Assembly (NCBI GenBank): GCA_964373495.1
Contig: CAYJUW010000008.1
Location: 1 to 24,169, forward strand
Direction of reading: 5' to 3'
From: JACQMJ01 sp964373495
GTDB taxonomy: Bacteria > Patescibacteriota > Minisyncoccia > Sungbacterales > SURF-37
DNA: 24,169 nucleotides
The notes below the pieces were generated by a model. That model was not told the DNA's origin, made no database searches, and saw only the letters and a list, made by a program, of their open reading frames with translations. Shown one piece after another: positions 1 to 7,535 of this stretch (positions are counted from its first letter, which is position 1; every line of letters begins with the position of its first letter). The position numbers and the translations under genes were made by a program.

Positions 1-35
1 GTAAGCGAAGTAAAGCGGTTAGTTGTTCGAAGTTC

Positions 36-49
36 TACTACCGGGCATG
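36..49 (+). promoter_or_regulatory. TACTACCGGGCATG motif at the start of the first gene
   Basis: The 14-base string TACTACCGGGCATG ends in the ATG of the PH-domain gene. The identical 14 bases recur at the rnpA start (9392-9405), and the core TACTACCGG recurs at 9130-9138 (upstream of rpmH) and 9016-9024 (between dnaA and rpmH). No Shine-Dalgarno sequence is visible. A promoter-proximal or leaderless-start element is an inference from this recurrence. Confidence 0.35.
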
Positions 50-589
50 ATCAAACTCTTCCCCAACGAAACCATCCAGCTCGTCATCCGGAGGCACTGG
101 ATCGTCTTCCTCCCCCCGGCGGCGATCTTCTTCTTCCTCCTCGTGGCCCCCGCGCTCGCCCTTTCCTCGGCTCTGGTCTTCCTTCCTGCGCTCGCCGCGC
201 CCGGCCTGGCCGCGGCGACGAAATTCATCTTTGCCCTCTACCTCTTGGCCTTCTCCCTCGGCGCGCTCATCGTCTGGATGAGGTACTACCTCGATGCCTG
301 GATCATCACCGACCAGCGCATTATTGACATTGAGCAGCATGGGCTCTTCCGCCGCGAGATTTCGGAAATCCCCATGGAGAAGATCCAAAACGTGACCATC
401 GATATCCCGGGCTTCCTGGCCACGGTCATGAAATTCGGGACCATCAAGATCCAGACGGCAAGCGAGAGCGACTTTGTCATCACCGAGGTGCCGGACTGCT
501 ACCGCGCCAAAGACCTCATCCTGAAATATTCCCGCGTGCCCCGGCAAACCATCCCCCACGAACCCGAGGAGAAAATTATGGCCGGATAG
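47..589 (+). CDS. PH-domain (YdbS-like) membrane protein
   Basis: A 180-residue protein. Two hydrophobic segments (about residues 19-40 and 44-72) form a membrane hairpin. A bacterial PH-like domain follows from about residue 80, with the pattern YYLDAWIITDQRIIDIEQ, then a GLFRRE turn and the IPMEKIQNVTI strand typical of bPH_2/YdbS-type proteins. The exact role is unknown; members sit at the inner face of the cytoplasmic membrane. A TTG start 24 bases upstream is possible, but ATG 47 directly precedes the conserved MIKLFPNE-type opening and follows the TACTACCGGGC motif. The gene lies upstream of yebC and ruvC, an arrangement I associate with CPR genomes. Family is fairly secure; function is not. 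Confidence 0.75.
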   Translation: MIKLFPNETIQLVIRRHWIVFLPPAAIFFFLLVAPALALSSALVFLPALAAPGLAAATKFIFALYLLAFSLGALIVWMRYYLDAWIITDQRIIDIEQHGLFRREISEIPMEKIQNVTIDIPGFLATVMKFGTIKIQTASESDFVITEVPDCYRAKDLILKYSRVPRQTIPHEPEEKIMAG

Positions 590-669
590 ATTGCCGAAAC
601 CCGAAGTTCGAAATCCCTGCCCCGAGCGGGGTCGAGGGGCGAAATCAGAAACAAACCCCAATGACCTAA
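590..669. repeat. Pre-gap copy of intergenic repeat
   Basis: This stretch and 680-737 share the same beginning (AGATTGCCGAAACCCGAAG, continuing through TTCGAAATCC) and the same end (AAACAAACCCCAATGACC). The pre-gap copy carries an extra GC-rich piece, GCCCCGAGCGGGGTCGAGG, between them. That piece resembles the 'CCGAGCGGAGTCGAAGGG' repeat at 23281-23299. Because the two copies face each other across an N gap, the duplication may come from overlapping contig ends rather than real tandem DNA. Confidence 0.7.
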
Positions 670-679
670 NNNNNNNNNN
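670..679. other. Assembly gap (10 N)
   Basis: Ten consecutive Ns interrupt the intergenic region between the PH-domain gene and yebC. Near-identical sequence on either side suggests a repeat-caused break in the assembly, so the true distance and repeat copy number are uncertain. Confidence 0.99.
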
Positions 680-816
680 AGATTGCCGAAACCCGAAGTT
701 CGAAATCCGAAATCCGAAACAAACCCCAATGACCTAAATCCCACACACGTTTGGAATTTGTGATTTTGTATTTTGGATTTGTTTTGGATTTCGTGCTTCG
801 GATTTAGGATTTCTTA
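680..816. repeat. Palindromic intergenic repeat, family A, copy 1
   Basis: The left half is built of GAAATCC/GAAAC words (about 701-741). The right half (about 773-813) is built of the complementary GGATTT/GGATTTC words, with an ACACGTTTGGAATTTG centre. It shares this layout and centre with 1544-1658. It ends just before the yebC ATG, so it may also carry that gene's promoter. No ORF lies between the arms. Confidence 0.75.
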
Positions 817-822
817 CGTGCT

Positions 823-1545
823 ATGGCTGGCCACTCCCGCTGGGCACAGGTGAAGCATAAAAAAACCCTCTCCGATGCCAAGCGCGGAGCGCGGTTCTCG
901 AAACTTTCCCGCATAATCAGCGTTGCGGCGCGAGACGGCGGCACGGATCCGGACTTCAACCCCAAACTCCGGACGGCCATTGAGCAGGCCCGGGAAGAAG
1001 GCCTGCCCAAAGACAACATCGAGCGCGCCCTCGCCCGGGGCCTGGGCGCGACCGATGGTCTGGCCCTCGCCGCGAGGGAATACGAGGCCTACGGCCCGGG
1101 CGGAAGCGCCTTTCTCATCCAAGCCGCCACCGACAACGCCAATCGGACCACCAACGAAGTGAAAAACATCCTGGCCGAATTTGGGGGAAAGCTCGCCCGC
1201 GCCGGGAGCGTGGCCTGGCTCTTCGAGCGTAAGGCCGTGGCGGCATTCGCTGTTCCGGCCGCCGGGCCGGCCGAGGCCATGGAACTCGCCCTCATTGATG
1301 CCGGCGCGGAGGATATCCGACGCGGCGATGGCCAGCTCACCGCCCTGGTGGCTCCGGAAAATCTCGAATCCTTTCAGCGGGCTGCGGGTGAGCGCGGGCT
1401 CACCCCCGCGGCCATCCGCCTTGCGGCGGTGGCCGCGCGCGCCGCGGTGCTCGCCCCTGAAGACCGCCGCCGGGCCGAAGCCCTAGCCGAAGCCCTGGGC
1501 GAGCATCCGGACGTCGCCGAAGTGTGGACCAACCTCGCTGAATGA
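823..1545 (+). CDS. yebC: YebC/TACO1-family protein
   Basis: A 240-residue protein, the usual family length. It opens with the diagnostic MAGHSRWAQVKHKK, continues with a KRGARFSKLSRII stretch and NPKLRTAIEQAREEGLPKDN, and keeps the YEAYGPGG and TDNANRT motifs of the central domain. YebC proteins are known as transcription-associated regulators and, more recently, as factors that help ribosomes through proline-rich or difficult sequences; which applies here cannot be read from sequence. It is often a neighbour of ruvC, as here. No Shine-Dalgarno sequence precedes the ATG; the upstream DNA is a family A repeat. Base composition matches the surrounding genes. Confidence 0.97.
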   Translation: MAGHSRWAQVKHKKTLSDAKRGARFSKLSRIISVAARDGGTDPDFNPKLRTAIEQAREEGLPKDNIERALARGLGATDGLALAAREYEAYGPGGSAFLIQAATDNANRTTNEVKNILAEFGGKLARAGSVAWLFERKAVAAFAVPAAGPAEAMELALIDAGAEDIRRGDGQLTALVAPENLESFQRAAGERGLTPAAIRLAAVAARAAVLAPEDRRRAEALAEALGEHPDVAEVWTNLAE

Positions 1546-1658
1546 AATCCGAAGCACTGAATCCCAAATCCGAAACAAATCCTAATGTTCAAAATCCAAA
1601 ACACGTTTTGAATTTGGAATTTAGAATTTGTTTAGGATTTCGATATTCGGATTTCGAA
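1544..1658. repeat. Palindromic intergenic repeat, family A, copy 2
   Basis: Starts inside the yebC stop codon and ends 5 bases before the ruvC ATG. The left arm (1544-1604) reads GAAATCCGAAGCACTGAATC and onward. The right arm (1606-1658) is its approximate reverse complement and ends GATATTCGGATTTC. The centre is AAAACACGTTTT. Its words match copy 1 (ATCCGAAAC, GGATTTCG). It fills the whole yebC-ruvC spacer. Confidence 0.8.
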
Positions 1659-1663
1659 TTTTT

Positions 1664-2194
1664 ATGAGGGTAGTGGGCGTTGATCCGGGAACAACGCGCG
1701 TGGGCTACGCACTGCTGGATATGGCCCGAGGAAACGCGGAGTTCCTCAATGCTGAAACCATCGCCATCCCGGCCAGCGCTTCGGCTGCCGGGCGCCTCTC
1801 GGCGCTCGAGCGCCTCCTTGAAGCGCGGCTCCGGCGGGACCGGCCCGATGTCCTGGCTATTGAACGCCTCTATTTTTCCAAAAACGCAAAGACGGCCCTG
1901 GCAGTGGCCGAAGCCCGTGGGGTTATCCTCTTGACAGCCAGCCGCCACGTCCGTAGCATCGGGGAGTATACGCCGCTCGAGGTGAAGCTGGCACTCACCG
2001 GATACGGCCGCGCCGACAAGGAACAGATGCGCCGCATGGTGCAAACCATATTCCGGAACGCCGCCCTGCCGCGGGGCGATGATGCGATTGACGCCATCGC
2101 CATTGCGCTCGCCGGCTGCTACCTCCGGCGGGGTCTTGTCAAAGATCCTCCCCGATCGTCAGAACACCCTAAAGGTCGAACACACAATCGCTAA
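1664..2194 (+). CDS. ruvC: Crossover junction endodeoxyribonuclease RuvC
   Basis: A 176-residue RuvC, normal length. It resolves Holliday junctions by paired nicking, acting with RuvAB (not in this window). The RNase H-like fold is recognisable from VVGVDPGTTRVGYA with catalytic D7, LAIERLYF with E67, the basic QMRRMVQ region and the C-terminal DDAIDAIAIALAGC with D140 and D143. All four expected acidic positions are present. The frame opens 36 bases upstream with an ATG, but those codons translate repeat DNA (FRISIFGFRIF), so ATG 1664, directly before RVVGVDPG, is the better start. No Shine-Dalgarno sequence is seen. The last ~10 residues are hydrophilic and not conserved. Confidence 0.95.
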   Translation: MRVVGVDPGTTRVGYALLDMARGNAEFLNAETIAIPASASAAGRLSALERLLEARLRRDRPDVLAIERLYFSKNAKTALAVAEARGVILLTASRHVRSIGEYTPLEVKLALTGYGRADKEQMRRMVQTIFRNAALPRGDDAIDAIAIALAGCYLRRGLVKDPPRSSEHPKGRTHNR

Positions 2195-2211
2195 GCACGT
2201 TCCGACAGGCT

Positions 2212-2349
2212 ATGGTGTATACCGGTGACGAGCTCCGCCCGATTTTGACCCAGGAGGATGAGGGCGACGACGGCGAAGAGTTCGCCGATGAAGAAAAGGA
2301 GGAAGAAAAAGAAGCCGACGCAGATCTGGGCGATAGCGAAGCAGAATAG
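2212..2349 (+). CDS. Small acidic protein, unknown function
   Basis: A 45-codon ORF 17 bases after ruvC. It starts MVYTGDELRPILTQED and continues into a tail of almost only Glu, Asp, Ala, Lys and Gly, so it should be strongly acidic and disordered. It ends right at a strong terminator, which fits a genuine last cistron of the yebC-ruvC unit. I do not recognise a family. The ordered-looking N-terminus followed by an acidic tail could suit a nucleic-acid-mimic or a binding partner of a basic protein, but that is speculation. No clear Shine-Dalgarno sequence; the nearest is CAGG four bases upstream. The complementary frame is open too, so coding is likely but not certain. Confidence 0.5.
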   Translation: MVYTGDELRPILTQEDEGDDGEEFADEEKEEEKEADADLGDSEAE

Positions 2350-2397
2350 CGAAACCCAAAACCACCCCGGCGACCGCCGGGGTGGTTTTGGGTTTCG
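2350..2397. terminator. Bidirectional rho-independent terminator
   Basis: Perfect 23-bp inverted repeat (arms 2350-2372 and 2375-2397, 2-base centre AC). The GC-rich inner stem ACCACCCCGGCG is flanked by AAAA on the left and TTTT on the right, so it can terminate both the rightward ruvC unit and the leftward tyrS gene. It lies exactly between the two convergent stops. Confidence 0.9.
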
Positions 2398-2408
2398 AGA
2401 GCCAAACC

Positions 2409-3599
2409 CTACCGCACCCGGAAAAAACGCTTCTTGCCGACGCGGATAATGCTGCCGCGCCGAATGGCCAGGCGGCGATCCTGAACCGTTACCACGGCGT
2501 CATCAACGGAGAGCGCGCCGCCGGCAATGAGCTGCCGCGCCTGGGATTTGGAGGCCGCGGCCCTGATGGCGAGTAAGAGCTCGACCGGGTGGTGCTCGCC
2601 GGCGGCGATGGATACCGCGGGAATCGTTGCCGGGAGCTTTCGCTCCGAGAAGACGCGCAAAAATTCTTCGCGGGCCCGGCGGGCCGCCGTCGGGCCACGG
2701 TAGAGCCGTACGATCGCTTCGGCGACGTCCCGCTTCACGTCACGGGGATTCTCCCGACGTTCGAGGCGACGGCGTAGCGCGCGCACGGCGTCGGGAGAAA
2801 ACCACGCCGCGAGCTCGGCGTAGTGGCCGATCAGGATATCCGGGATGGACATCACCTTGCCGAACATATCCGGCGCCGAGTCCGAGATGTTAACGGTGTT
2901 GCCAACGGACTTTGACATCTTCAGCTTCCCATCGAGCCCGATGAGATACGGGAACATGACGATCTCCTGGGGCTCCTGGCCGAGCGCTACCTGCAGCTCG
3001 CGCCCGGCCAAGAGATTCAATCGCTGGTCCAAACCGCCGAGCTCGATATCGGCCTTCACCATGACCGAATCGTGGGCCTGAAGCACGGGGTACATGGCCT
3101 CGTGGAGGCGCACCTCTTGGCCAGCGCGGAGCCGCCGCTGAAAATCATCGCGCGCCGTAGCCGTACGGAGCGGGAAGTGGGTGAGGAGTCCCAGGAAATC
3201 TCCGAGCCCGGCCCGGGCGTGCCATTCGCTGTTGTGCCGCACTTCGACCGTGGACAGGGTCAGAATCTGCCCAGCTTGGCGGAGGTAGGTGCGCTCATTG
3301 CGTTTGACCTCGGCGGACGAGAGTTGGCGGCGCCCCGTGGTTTGATCCGCGGGATCGCCGATCCGAGCGGTGAAGTCGCCGATGATGAGCACGACCCGAT
3401 GACCGGCATCCTGAAAAGCGCGGAGCATACGAAGCGGCACGGCGTGCCCGAGGTGGAGCTCGGGCGCCGTAGGATCAATGCCGAGCTTCACCCGCAGCCG
3501 GCGGCGCGAAGCCAGCTTTCGCCGCAAGCCCTCCGCGGCGATGATCTCCTGGGCCCGAGAAGAGAGAAGCTGCCACAACTTGTCCGCTCGACGCGTCAT
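2409..3599 (-). CDS. tyrS: Tyrosyl-tRNA synthetase
   Basis: A 396-residue class I aminoacyl-tRNA synthetase that charges tRNA-Tyr. HIGH-type motif HLGH is at residues 49-52, preceded by KLGIDPTAPELH. The tyrosine/ATP-site stretch YPVLQAHDSVMVKADIELGG is at 170-189, and KMSKS at 227-231 in DGKLKMSKSVGNT. A C-terminal S4 RNA-binding domain starts near residue 333 (LLLAIRAAASKSQARQLIAG). The ADIELGGLDQ form places it with the TyrRS subgroup that differs from the classical E. coli type. I chose MTRRADKL (3599) over an ATG nine codons upstream, because a TATGCT hexamer lies at 3611-3616 and would place transcription start within a few bases of 3599. It stands alone, divergent from the PBP gene. 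Confidence 0.96.
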   Translation of the reverse strand: MTRRADKLWQLLSSRAQEIIAAEGLRRKLASRRRLRVKLGIDPTAPELHLGHAVPLRMLRAFQDAGHRVVLIIGDFTARIGDPADQTTGRRQLSSAEVKRNERTYLRQAGQILTLSTVEVRHNSEWHARAGLGDFLGLLTHFPLRTATARDDFQRRLRAGQEVRLHEAMYPVLQAHDSVMVKADIELGGLDQRLNLLAGRELQVALGQEPQEIVMFPYLIGLDGKLKMSKSVGNTVNISDSAPDMFGKVMSIPDILIGHYAELAAWFSPDAVRALRRRLERRENPRDVKRDVAEAIVRLYRGPTAARRAREEFLRVFSERKLPATIPAVSIAAGEHHPVELLLAIRAAASKSQARQLIAGGALSVDDAVVTVQDRRLAIRRGSIIRVGKKRFFRVR

Positions 3600-3610
3600 A
3601 GGGAAACGGT

Positions 3611-3616
3611 AGCATA
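3611..3616 (-). promoter_or_regulatory. Putative -10 box of tyrS
   Basis: On the minus strand this reads TATGCT, eleven bases before the chosen tyrS ATG. Seventeen bases further up the hexamer is GGTGTA, a poor -35. The geometry implies a 5' leader of only a few bases and there is no Shine-Dalgarno sequence, so a leaderless transcript is possible. Confidence 0.4.
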
Positions 3617-3689
3617 CAAACGCCACCGGGTGCTACACCCCGTGAGAAGTCCGACGGAACTTTTCTTCGAGAAAATTTCCGCGCCGGTG

Positions 3690-3718
3690 CTGACACGCGC
3701 GCGCGGAAGTGGTAGCAT
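3690..3718 (+). promoter_or_regulatory. Putative promoter of the PBP gene
   Basis: CTGACA (3690-3695), a 17-base spacer and TAGCAT (3713-3718) form a near-consensus sigma-70-type promoter. Transcription should start near 3725, only a few bases before the ATG at 3729, again with no room for a Shine-Dalgarno sequence. Confidence 0.6.
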
Positions 3719-3728
3719 GCTCGGGTAT

Positions 3729-6242
3729 ATGCCTACCCTCCAGCGCAGCCGGCGCGGCCGGCGCCTACGGCGCTTCTTCCTGATCGGCGTCCTTGCCGCC
3801 ATCGGGCTCGCCGCCGCCCTGGCCGTGGCCGCGGCCGTGGCTCTGCAAAACCTCCCCAGCCCGGAGGATCTTTTCCAACGCCGGATCGTACAGTCCACAA
3901 AAATCTACGACCGCTCCGGTGCGGTGCTCCTCTATGAAATTCACGGCGAGGAGAGGCGCACGGTCATTCCCTTCGGGGAAATCCCCGAGGCGGTGAAGCA
4001 GGCCACCATCGCGGCGGAGGATGCAAACTTCTACCGCCACGGCGGGCTCGATTTTAAAGGTATTGCCCGAGCCCTCCTGACGGACATCGCCGCGCTCGAC
4101 TTCCGGCAGGGCGGCTCGACCATCACCCAACAGCTGGTCAAAAACTCCTTCTTGGGCCACGAGCGCACCATCCGGCGCAAGCTCAAAGAGGCGCTCCTGG
4201 CCGTCAGCCTTGAGACGCGGCTGTCCAAGGACGAAATCTTAAACCTCTATCTGAACCAGATCCCTTACGGATCAAATGCCTACGGCATTGAGGCCGCGGC
4301 CCAGACCTTCTTTGGCCGGCATGCCCGCGAGCTCTCCGGAGGGGAAGCCGCGCTCCTGGCCGCCCTGCCCAAAGCCCCCTCCTACTACTCGCCCTACGGC
4401 CAGCACAAAGACGAACTCCTGGCCCGGAAGGACCGCATTCTTGAGCGTATGGCCGGGCTCGGCTCTATCTCGCCCGAGGAGGCCGAGCGCGCCCGAGCCG
4501 AAAAGCTCCGCTTCCTGCCGGCTACCAAAAACATCCGCGCCCCGCACTTTGTGATGTACGTGCGCGACTACCTGGTCGAGCGCTACGGCGAGACCGAAGT
4601 TGAGGAGGGCGGCCTCATCGTCACCACCACCCTGGATTGGAAATGGCAGGAAGAGGCCGAACGGCTGGTCGCCGAGGGCGCTCGGAAGAACGAGGAGCTC
4701 ATCCAGGCCAAAAACATGGCCCTGGTCGCCGTTGACCCCACGAGCGGGGGCATCCTGGCCATGGTCGGGTCGCGCGATTACTTCGACGTGGAGAACGACG
4801 GCAACTTCAACGTGGCCACGGCCCTCCGTCAGCCCGGATCGGCGTTCAAGCCCTTTGTCTACGCCACGGCCTTTTTAAAGGGCTTCACCCCCGAGACCGT
4901 GCTCTTTGATGTGCCGACGGAGTTCAATCCCCTCTGCGCTCCGGGGGGCGAGCCGCGGCCGGGCTCCGGCATTGACCCTCAGGACTGCTACCACCCCGCC
5001 AACTACGACGAACGCTTCCGCGGGCCGGTGAGCGTGCGCCAGGCCCTGGCCCAGTCGCTGAACGTTCCCTCGGTGAAGCTCCTCTACCTCACCGGGATTG
5101 ATGATTCCATCAAGACCGCCGAAGCGCTCGGCATTACCACCCTGAAGGACCGTTCTCGCTACGGCCTCTCGCTCGTGCTGGGCGGCGCGGAGGTCAAACT
5201 CCTCGAGCTGACCAGCGCCTACGGCGTCTTTGCTAATGACGGCATCCTGAATCCGCCGGCCGCGGTTATGAAAATCGAGACGGCAAGCGGGCGGGTCCTG
5301 GAGGAGCACCGCCCCGAGCCGCGGCTCGTGCTCGACCAGCGCGTTGCCCGGATGATCTCCGACGTCCTCTCCGACAACGACGCCCGCGTACCGGTGTTCC
5401 AACCCCGCTCTTCGCTCTATTTCCCGGACGTTCAGGTTGCCGCCAAGACCGGAACGACCCAGGACTACCGCGATGCCTGGGCCGTCGGCTACACCTCCGC
5501 GGTGGCCGTCGGCGTCTGGGCCGGCAACAACGACAATACGCCGATGCGACAAAAGGGTTCCGGAGTCATGGCGGCGGCCCCCATCTGGCATGAATATATG
5601 GCCTTTGCCCTTCGCGAACGACCCTCCGAGTCATTTACCCCCCCGGAACCCGCCGGGTCAGAAAAGCCGATCCTACGGGGGATCTGGCAGGGCAATCAGT
5701 TTGCAACCATCGACACCGTATCGCAGAAACTGGCCACGGAGTACACCCCGCCGGAGACGAAACAGATCGTGGCCTTCGGCGAGCCGCACGATACGCTCTA
5801 CTGGATTGACCGCCGTGATCCGGCCGGACCGCCGCCGGAGCGGCCGGGAGAAGATCCTCAATATCCGAACTGGGAAACCGCCTTCAGCAGATGGTGGGCC
5901 GCAAGCGGCCTTGCTATCCGTCCGCTCTCGGCCATGCCGACAACCGCCGATGACGTCCACACCCCGGAACGCCAGCCGCGTCTCCGGGTCGAAACGCTGC
6001 CGCTCGAAAACGGCGGAAAGGGAATACGCATCCGCGTGGCGGTCGAGACGCCATTCGGCATTCGCGAACTTTCCCTCCTCGCCCAGGATCGCCTCCTGAT
6101 TTCACGCCGCGCTCCGCCCTCGCCGATTGAATTCACCCTTTCGGAGGAGCTCATCGCCCAGGCCAACCCGCCCGGCGCGATTGAAATCCGCGCCTACGAC
6201 ACCGTGGGCAACATCGGCCGGGCCGTCCTCGCCCTGCCTTAG
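3729..6242 (+). CDS. Class A penicillin-binding protein (PBP1A-like)
   Basis: An 837-residue bifunctional peptidoglycan synthase. A short Arg-rich cytoplasmic tail is followed by one membrane anchor (about 16-40). The GT51 glycosyltransferase has its catalytic Glu at E97 in TIAAEDANFYRHGG, then GGSTITQQLVKN and the EILNLYLNQIPYG block. The transpeptidase has the SxxK motif S371-A-F-K374, SxN at S443-L-N445 and KTG at 573-575 in AAKTGTTQDYRDAW. After about residue 640 come linker sequence and an Ig-like beta domain to the end (VETLPLENGGKGIRIRVAV). All catalytic motifs are intact. The frame is open for 219 codons upstream, but that part only mirrors tyrS. The stop overlaps the dnaN stop by two bases in convergent orientation, with no terminator between. 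Confidence 0.95.
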   Translation: MPTLQRSRRGRRLRRFFLIGVLAAIGLAAALAVAAAVALQNLPSPEDLFQRRIVQSTKIYDRSGAVLLYEIHGEERRTVIPFGEIPEAVKQATIAAEDANFYRHGGLDFKGIARALLTDIAALDFRQGGSTITQQLVKNSFLGHERTIRRKLKEALLAVSLETRLSKDEILNLYLNQIPYGSNAYGIEAAAQTFFGRHARELSGGEAALLAALPKAPSYYSPYGQHKDELLARKDRILERMAGLGSISPEEAERARAEKLRFLPATKNIRAPHFVMYVRDYLVERYGETEVEEGGLIVTTTLDWKWQEEAERLVAEGARKNEELIQAKNMALVAVDPTSGGILAMVGSRDYFDVENDGNFNVATALRQPGSAFKPFVYATAFLKGFTPETVLFDVPTEFNPLCAPGGEPRPGSGIDPQDCYHPANYDERFRGPVSVRQALAQSLNVPSVKLLYLTGIDDSIKTAEALGITTLKDRSRYGLSLVLGGAEVKLLELTSAYGVFANDGILNPPAAVMKIETASGRVLEEHRPEPRLVLDQRVARMISDVLSDNDARVPVFQPRSSLYFPDVQVAAKTGTTQDYRDAWAVGYTSAVAVGVWAGNNDNTPMRQKGSGVMAAAPIWHEYMAFALRERPSESFTPPEPAGSEKPILRGIWQGNQFATIDTVSQKLATEYTPPETKQIVAFGEPHDTLYWIDRRDPAGPPPERPGEDPQYPNWETAFSRWWAASGLAIRPLSAMPTTADDVHTPERQPRLRVETLPLENGGKGIRIRVAVETPFGIRELSLLAQDRLLISRRAPPSPIEFTLSEELIAQANPPGAIEIRAYDTVGNIGRAVLALP

Positions 6243-7333
6243 ACCGAGCGGATGGGCATCACCAGGTAGCGGTAGGCCGAATCCGAGGGGTTCTGAATCA
6301 TGGTCGCGCCGGAAATGCCGTTTAAGTTCAGGGTGACGTGTTCCCCGCCAGCAGCGCCCACGCCATCGAGGAGGTAGCGATAGTTGAACATCGCTGTTCC
6401 GGATTTCCCCCGGCCCTGCACCGCGATCCGGGCTGAGGTGCCGCCGGTCTCGGCGTTCGCGGTCGTGATTTCGAGTTCACTGGGGGTGAAACGGATGGAC
6501 ACGTCGTTCAGGCGACTGGAGAAGACCGCAGCCAAGCGGATCTTCTTTTCGAATTCTTCCCGGGCGACGACGAGCCTGGTCTCGTAGGCCGGAGGGATAA
6601 TGGTGCGGTAGGGCGGGTAGGTGCCGTCAATGAGCCGGGAGAGAATGCGGTTTTCGTTCCAGCCGAAGAGCGCCTGGTGCTCGCCCACCTGGACGATAAG
6701 CTCGGCGTCGGGAGGGACGCTGCGGATTAGCTCCTGGGCCACGCGCGCCGGGATAATGCACTCCACGCTCGTCTGGACACCGTCTTGGTTGGCTAGGGTG
6801 TGTTCGGCGAGGCGGAAGGAGTCCGTGGCCGCGAGCACAACGGTCCCCGGGTTTGCCGCCATGAAAATACCGGCCAGCATCGGCTTGACGTCGCTTGCGG
6901 CCGCAGCCAGGACCACGCGCCCGAGAGCTTCGACCATCTGGTTCCCCGCCATAAGAAAAGAATGATCGGATTTAATATCCGGGAGTTTAGGGAATTCAGA
7001 AGGATTAAGGCCAAAGATAGTAACGTCGCTGGAGGGGGTGTGGATGACCAGTTGCTGCTTTTCCGCCTCCAGGGTAATCGTTTCATCGGATAGGGATTGG
7101 AGAATTTGCGCAATAGATTTCGCCGGCGTGGTTGCGCTGCCGGTTTTATACACTTTCCCGGGAATAGTGTACTCAATACCAACCTCGAGATTTGTCGCGC
7201 TTACAGAAATTTTCTTGTCCCGAACAGTAATAAGAATATGAGAAAGAGTGGGGAGGGTTACATGCCGGCCGGTAAAGCGCTCGGCGGTAAGGACCGCGTC
7301 TTTTAGATGCGCCGTCGTGCAAGTGAATTTCAT
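6239..7333 (-). CDS. dnaN: DNA polymerase III beta sliding clamp
   Basis: A 364-residue sliding clamp, standard length. It forms a ring dimer around DNA and tethers replicative polymerase. Three clamp domains can be followed: the N-terminal MKFTCTTAHLKDAVLTAERF, the middle domain around MLAGIFMAANPGTVVLAATDSFRLAEH (the classical L-x-G-x-x..ATDS/GxRLA pattern), and the C-terminal domain ending YRYLVMPIRSV, with VMP-x-R matching the conserved M-P-x-R terminus. It lies downstream of dnaA in the same direction, separated by an unusually long AT-rich gap. No Shine-Dalgarno sequence precedes the ATG. The first half of the gene (about 6950-7333) is visibly richer in A+T than its neighbours. Confidence 0.97.
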   Translation of the reverse strand: MKFTCTTAHLKDAVLTAERFTGRHVTLPTLSHILITVRDKKISVSATNLEVGIEYTIPGKVYKTGSATTPAKSIAQILQSLSDETITLEAEKQQLVIHTPSSDVTIFGLNPSEFPKLPDIKSDHSFLMAGNQMVEALGRVVLAAAASDVKPMLAGIFMAANPGTVVLAATDSFRLAEHTLANQDGVQTSVECIIPARVAQELIRSVPPDAELIVQVGEHQALFGWNENRILSRLIDGTYPPYRTIIPPAYETRLVVAREEFEKKIRLAAVFSSRLNDVSIRFTPSELEITTANAETGGTSARIAVQGRGKSGTAMFNYRYLLDGVGAAGGEHVTLNLNGISGATMIQNPSDSAYRYLVMPIRSV

Positions 7334-7535
7334 ATCACGGTGAGTAATAAAGTAATAATTTTATCTTATTGTTATTGTTAGGAAGAATAAGAAGGGGGTA
7401 GCGCGGCATGAGTAACTAATAATGCGAGTTTTATTCGCGAACCGCACTGCACCGAGTAGTGAATAGGATGGGGGTAACGCTATGGCAGATTTTCACGTAA
7501 AGAGGTATGGGAAATTTCCCCTTCTCCTCCCCAGC
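7334..7535. other. AT-rich dnaA-dnaN spacer, possible origin component
   Basis: 202 bases without a convincing gene. Positions 7341-7380 are almost pure A+T, including two copies of AGTAATAA (7343-7350, 7351-7358) and TTATTGTTATTGTTA, in an otherwise GC-rich region. TTATTCGCG at about 7430 differs from the DnaA-box consensus TTATNCACA at two places. It must carry the dnaN promoter, and it could be a DNA-unwinding element, since bipartite origins flanking dnaA are known. I see no perfect DnaA box in it. Confidence 0.4.

Noticed and set aside
1589..1663. ORFs rich in F, R, I, S and G (FRISIFGFRIF-type) at repeats
   Set aside because: They translate the GGATTT repeat words, not a protein family.
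3072..3728. 219-codon upstream extension of the PBP reading frame
   Set aside because: It is antisense to tyrS, lacks PBP features, and a good promoter lies at 3690-3718 just before ATG 3729.
4875..5591. Minus-strand ORF of 238 codons
   Set aside because: Fully antisense to the PBP transpeptidase domain; composition follows the PBP codons.
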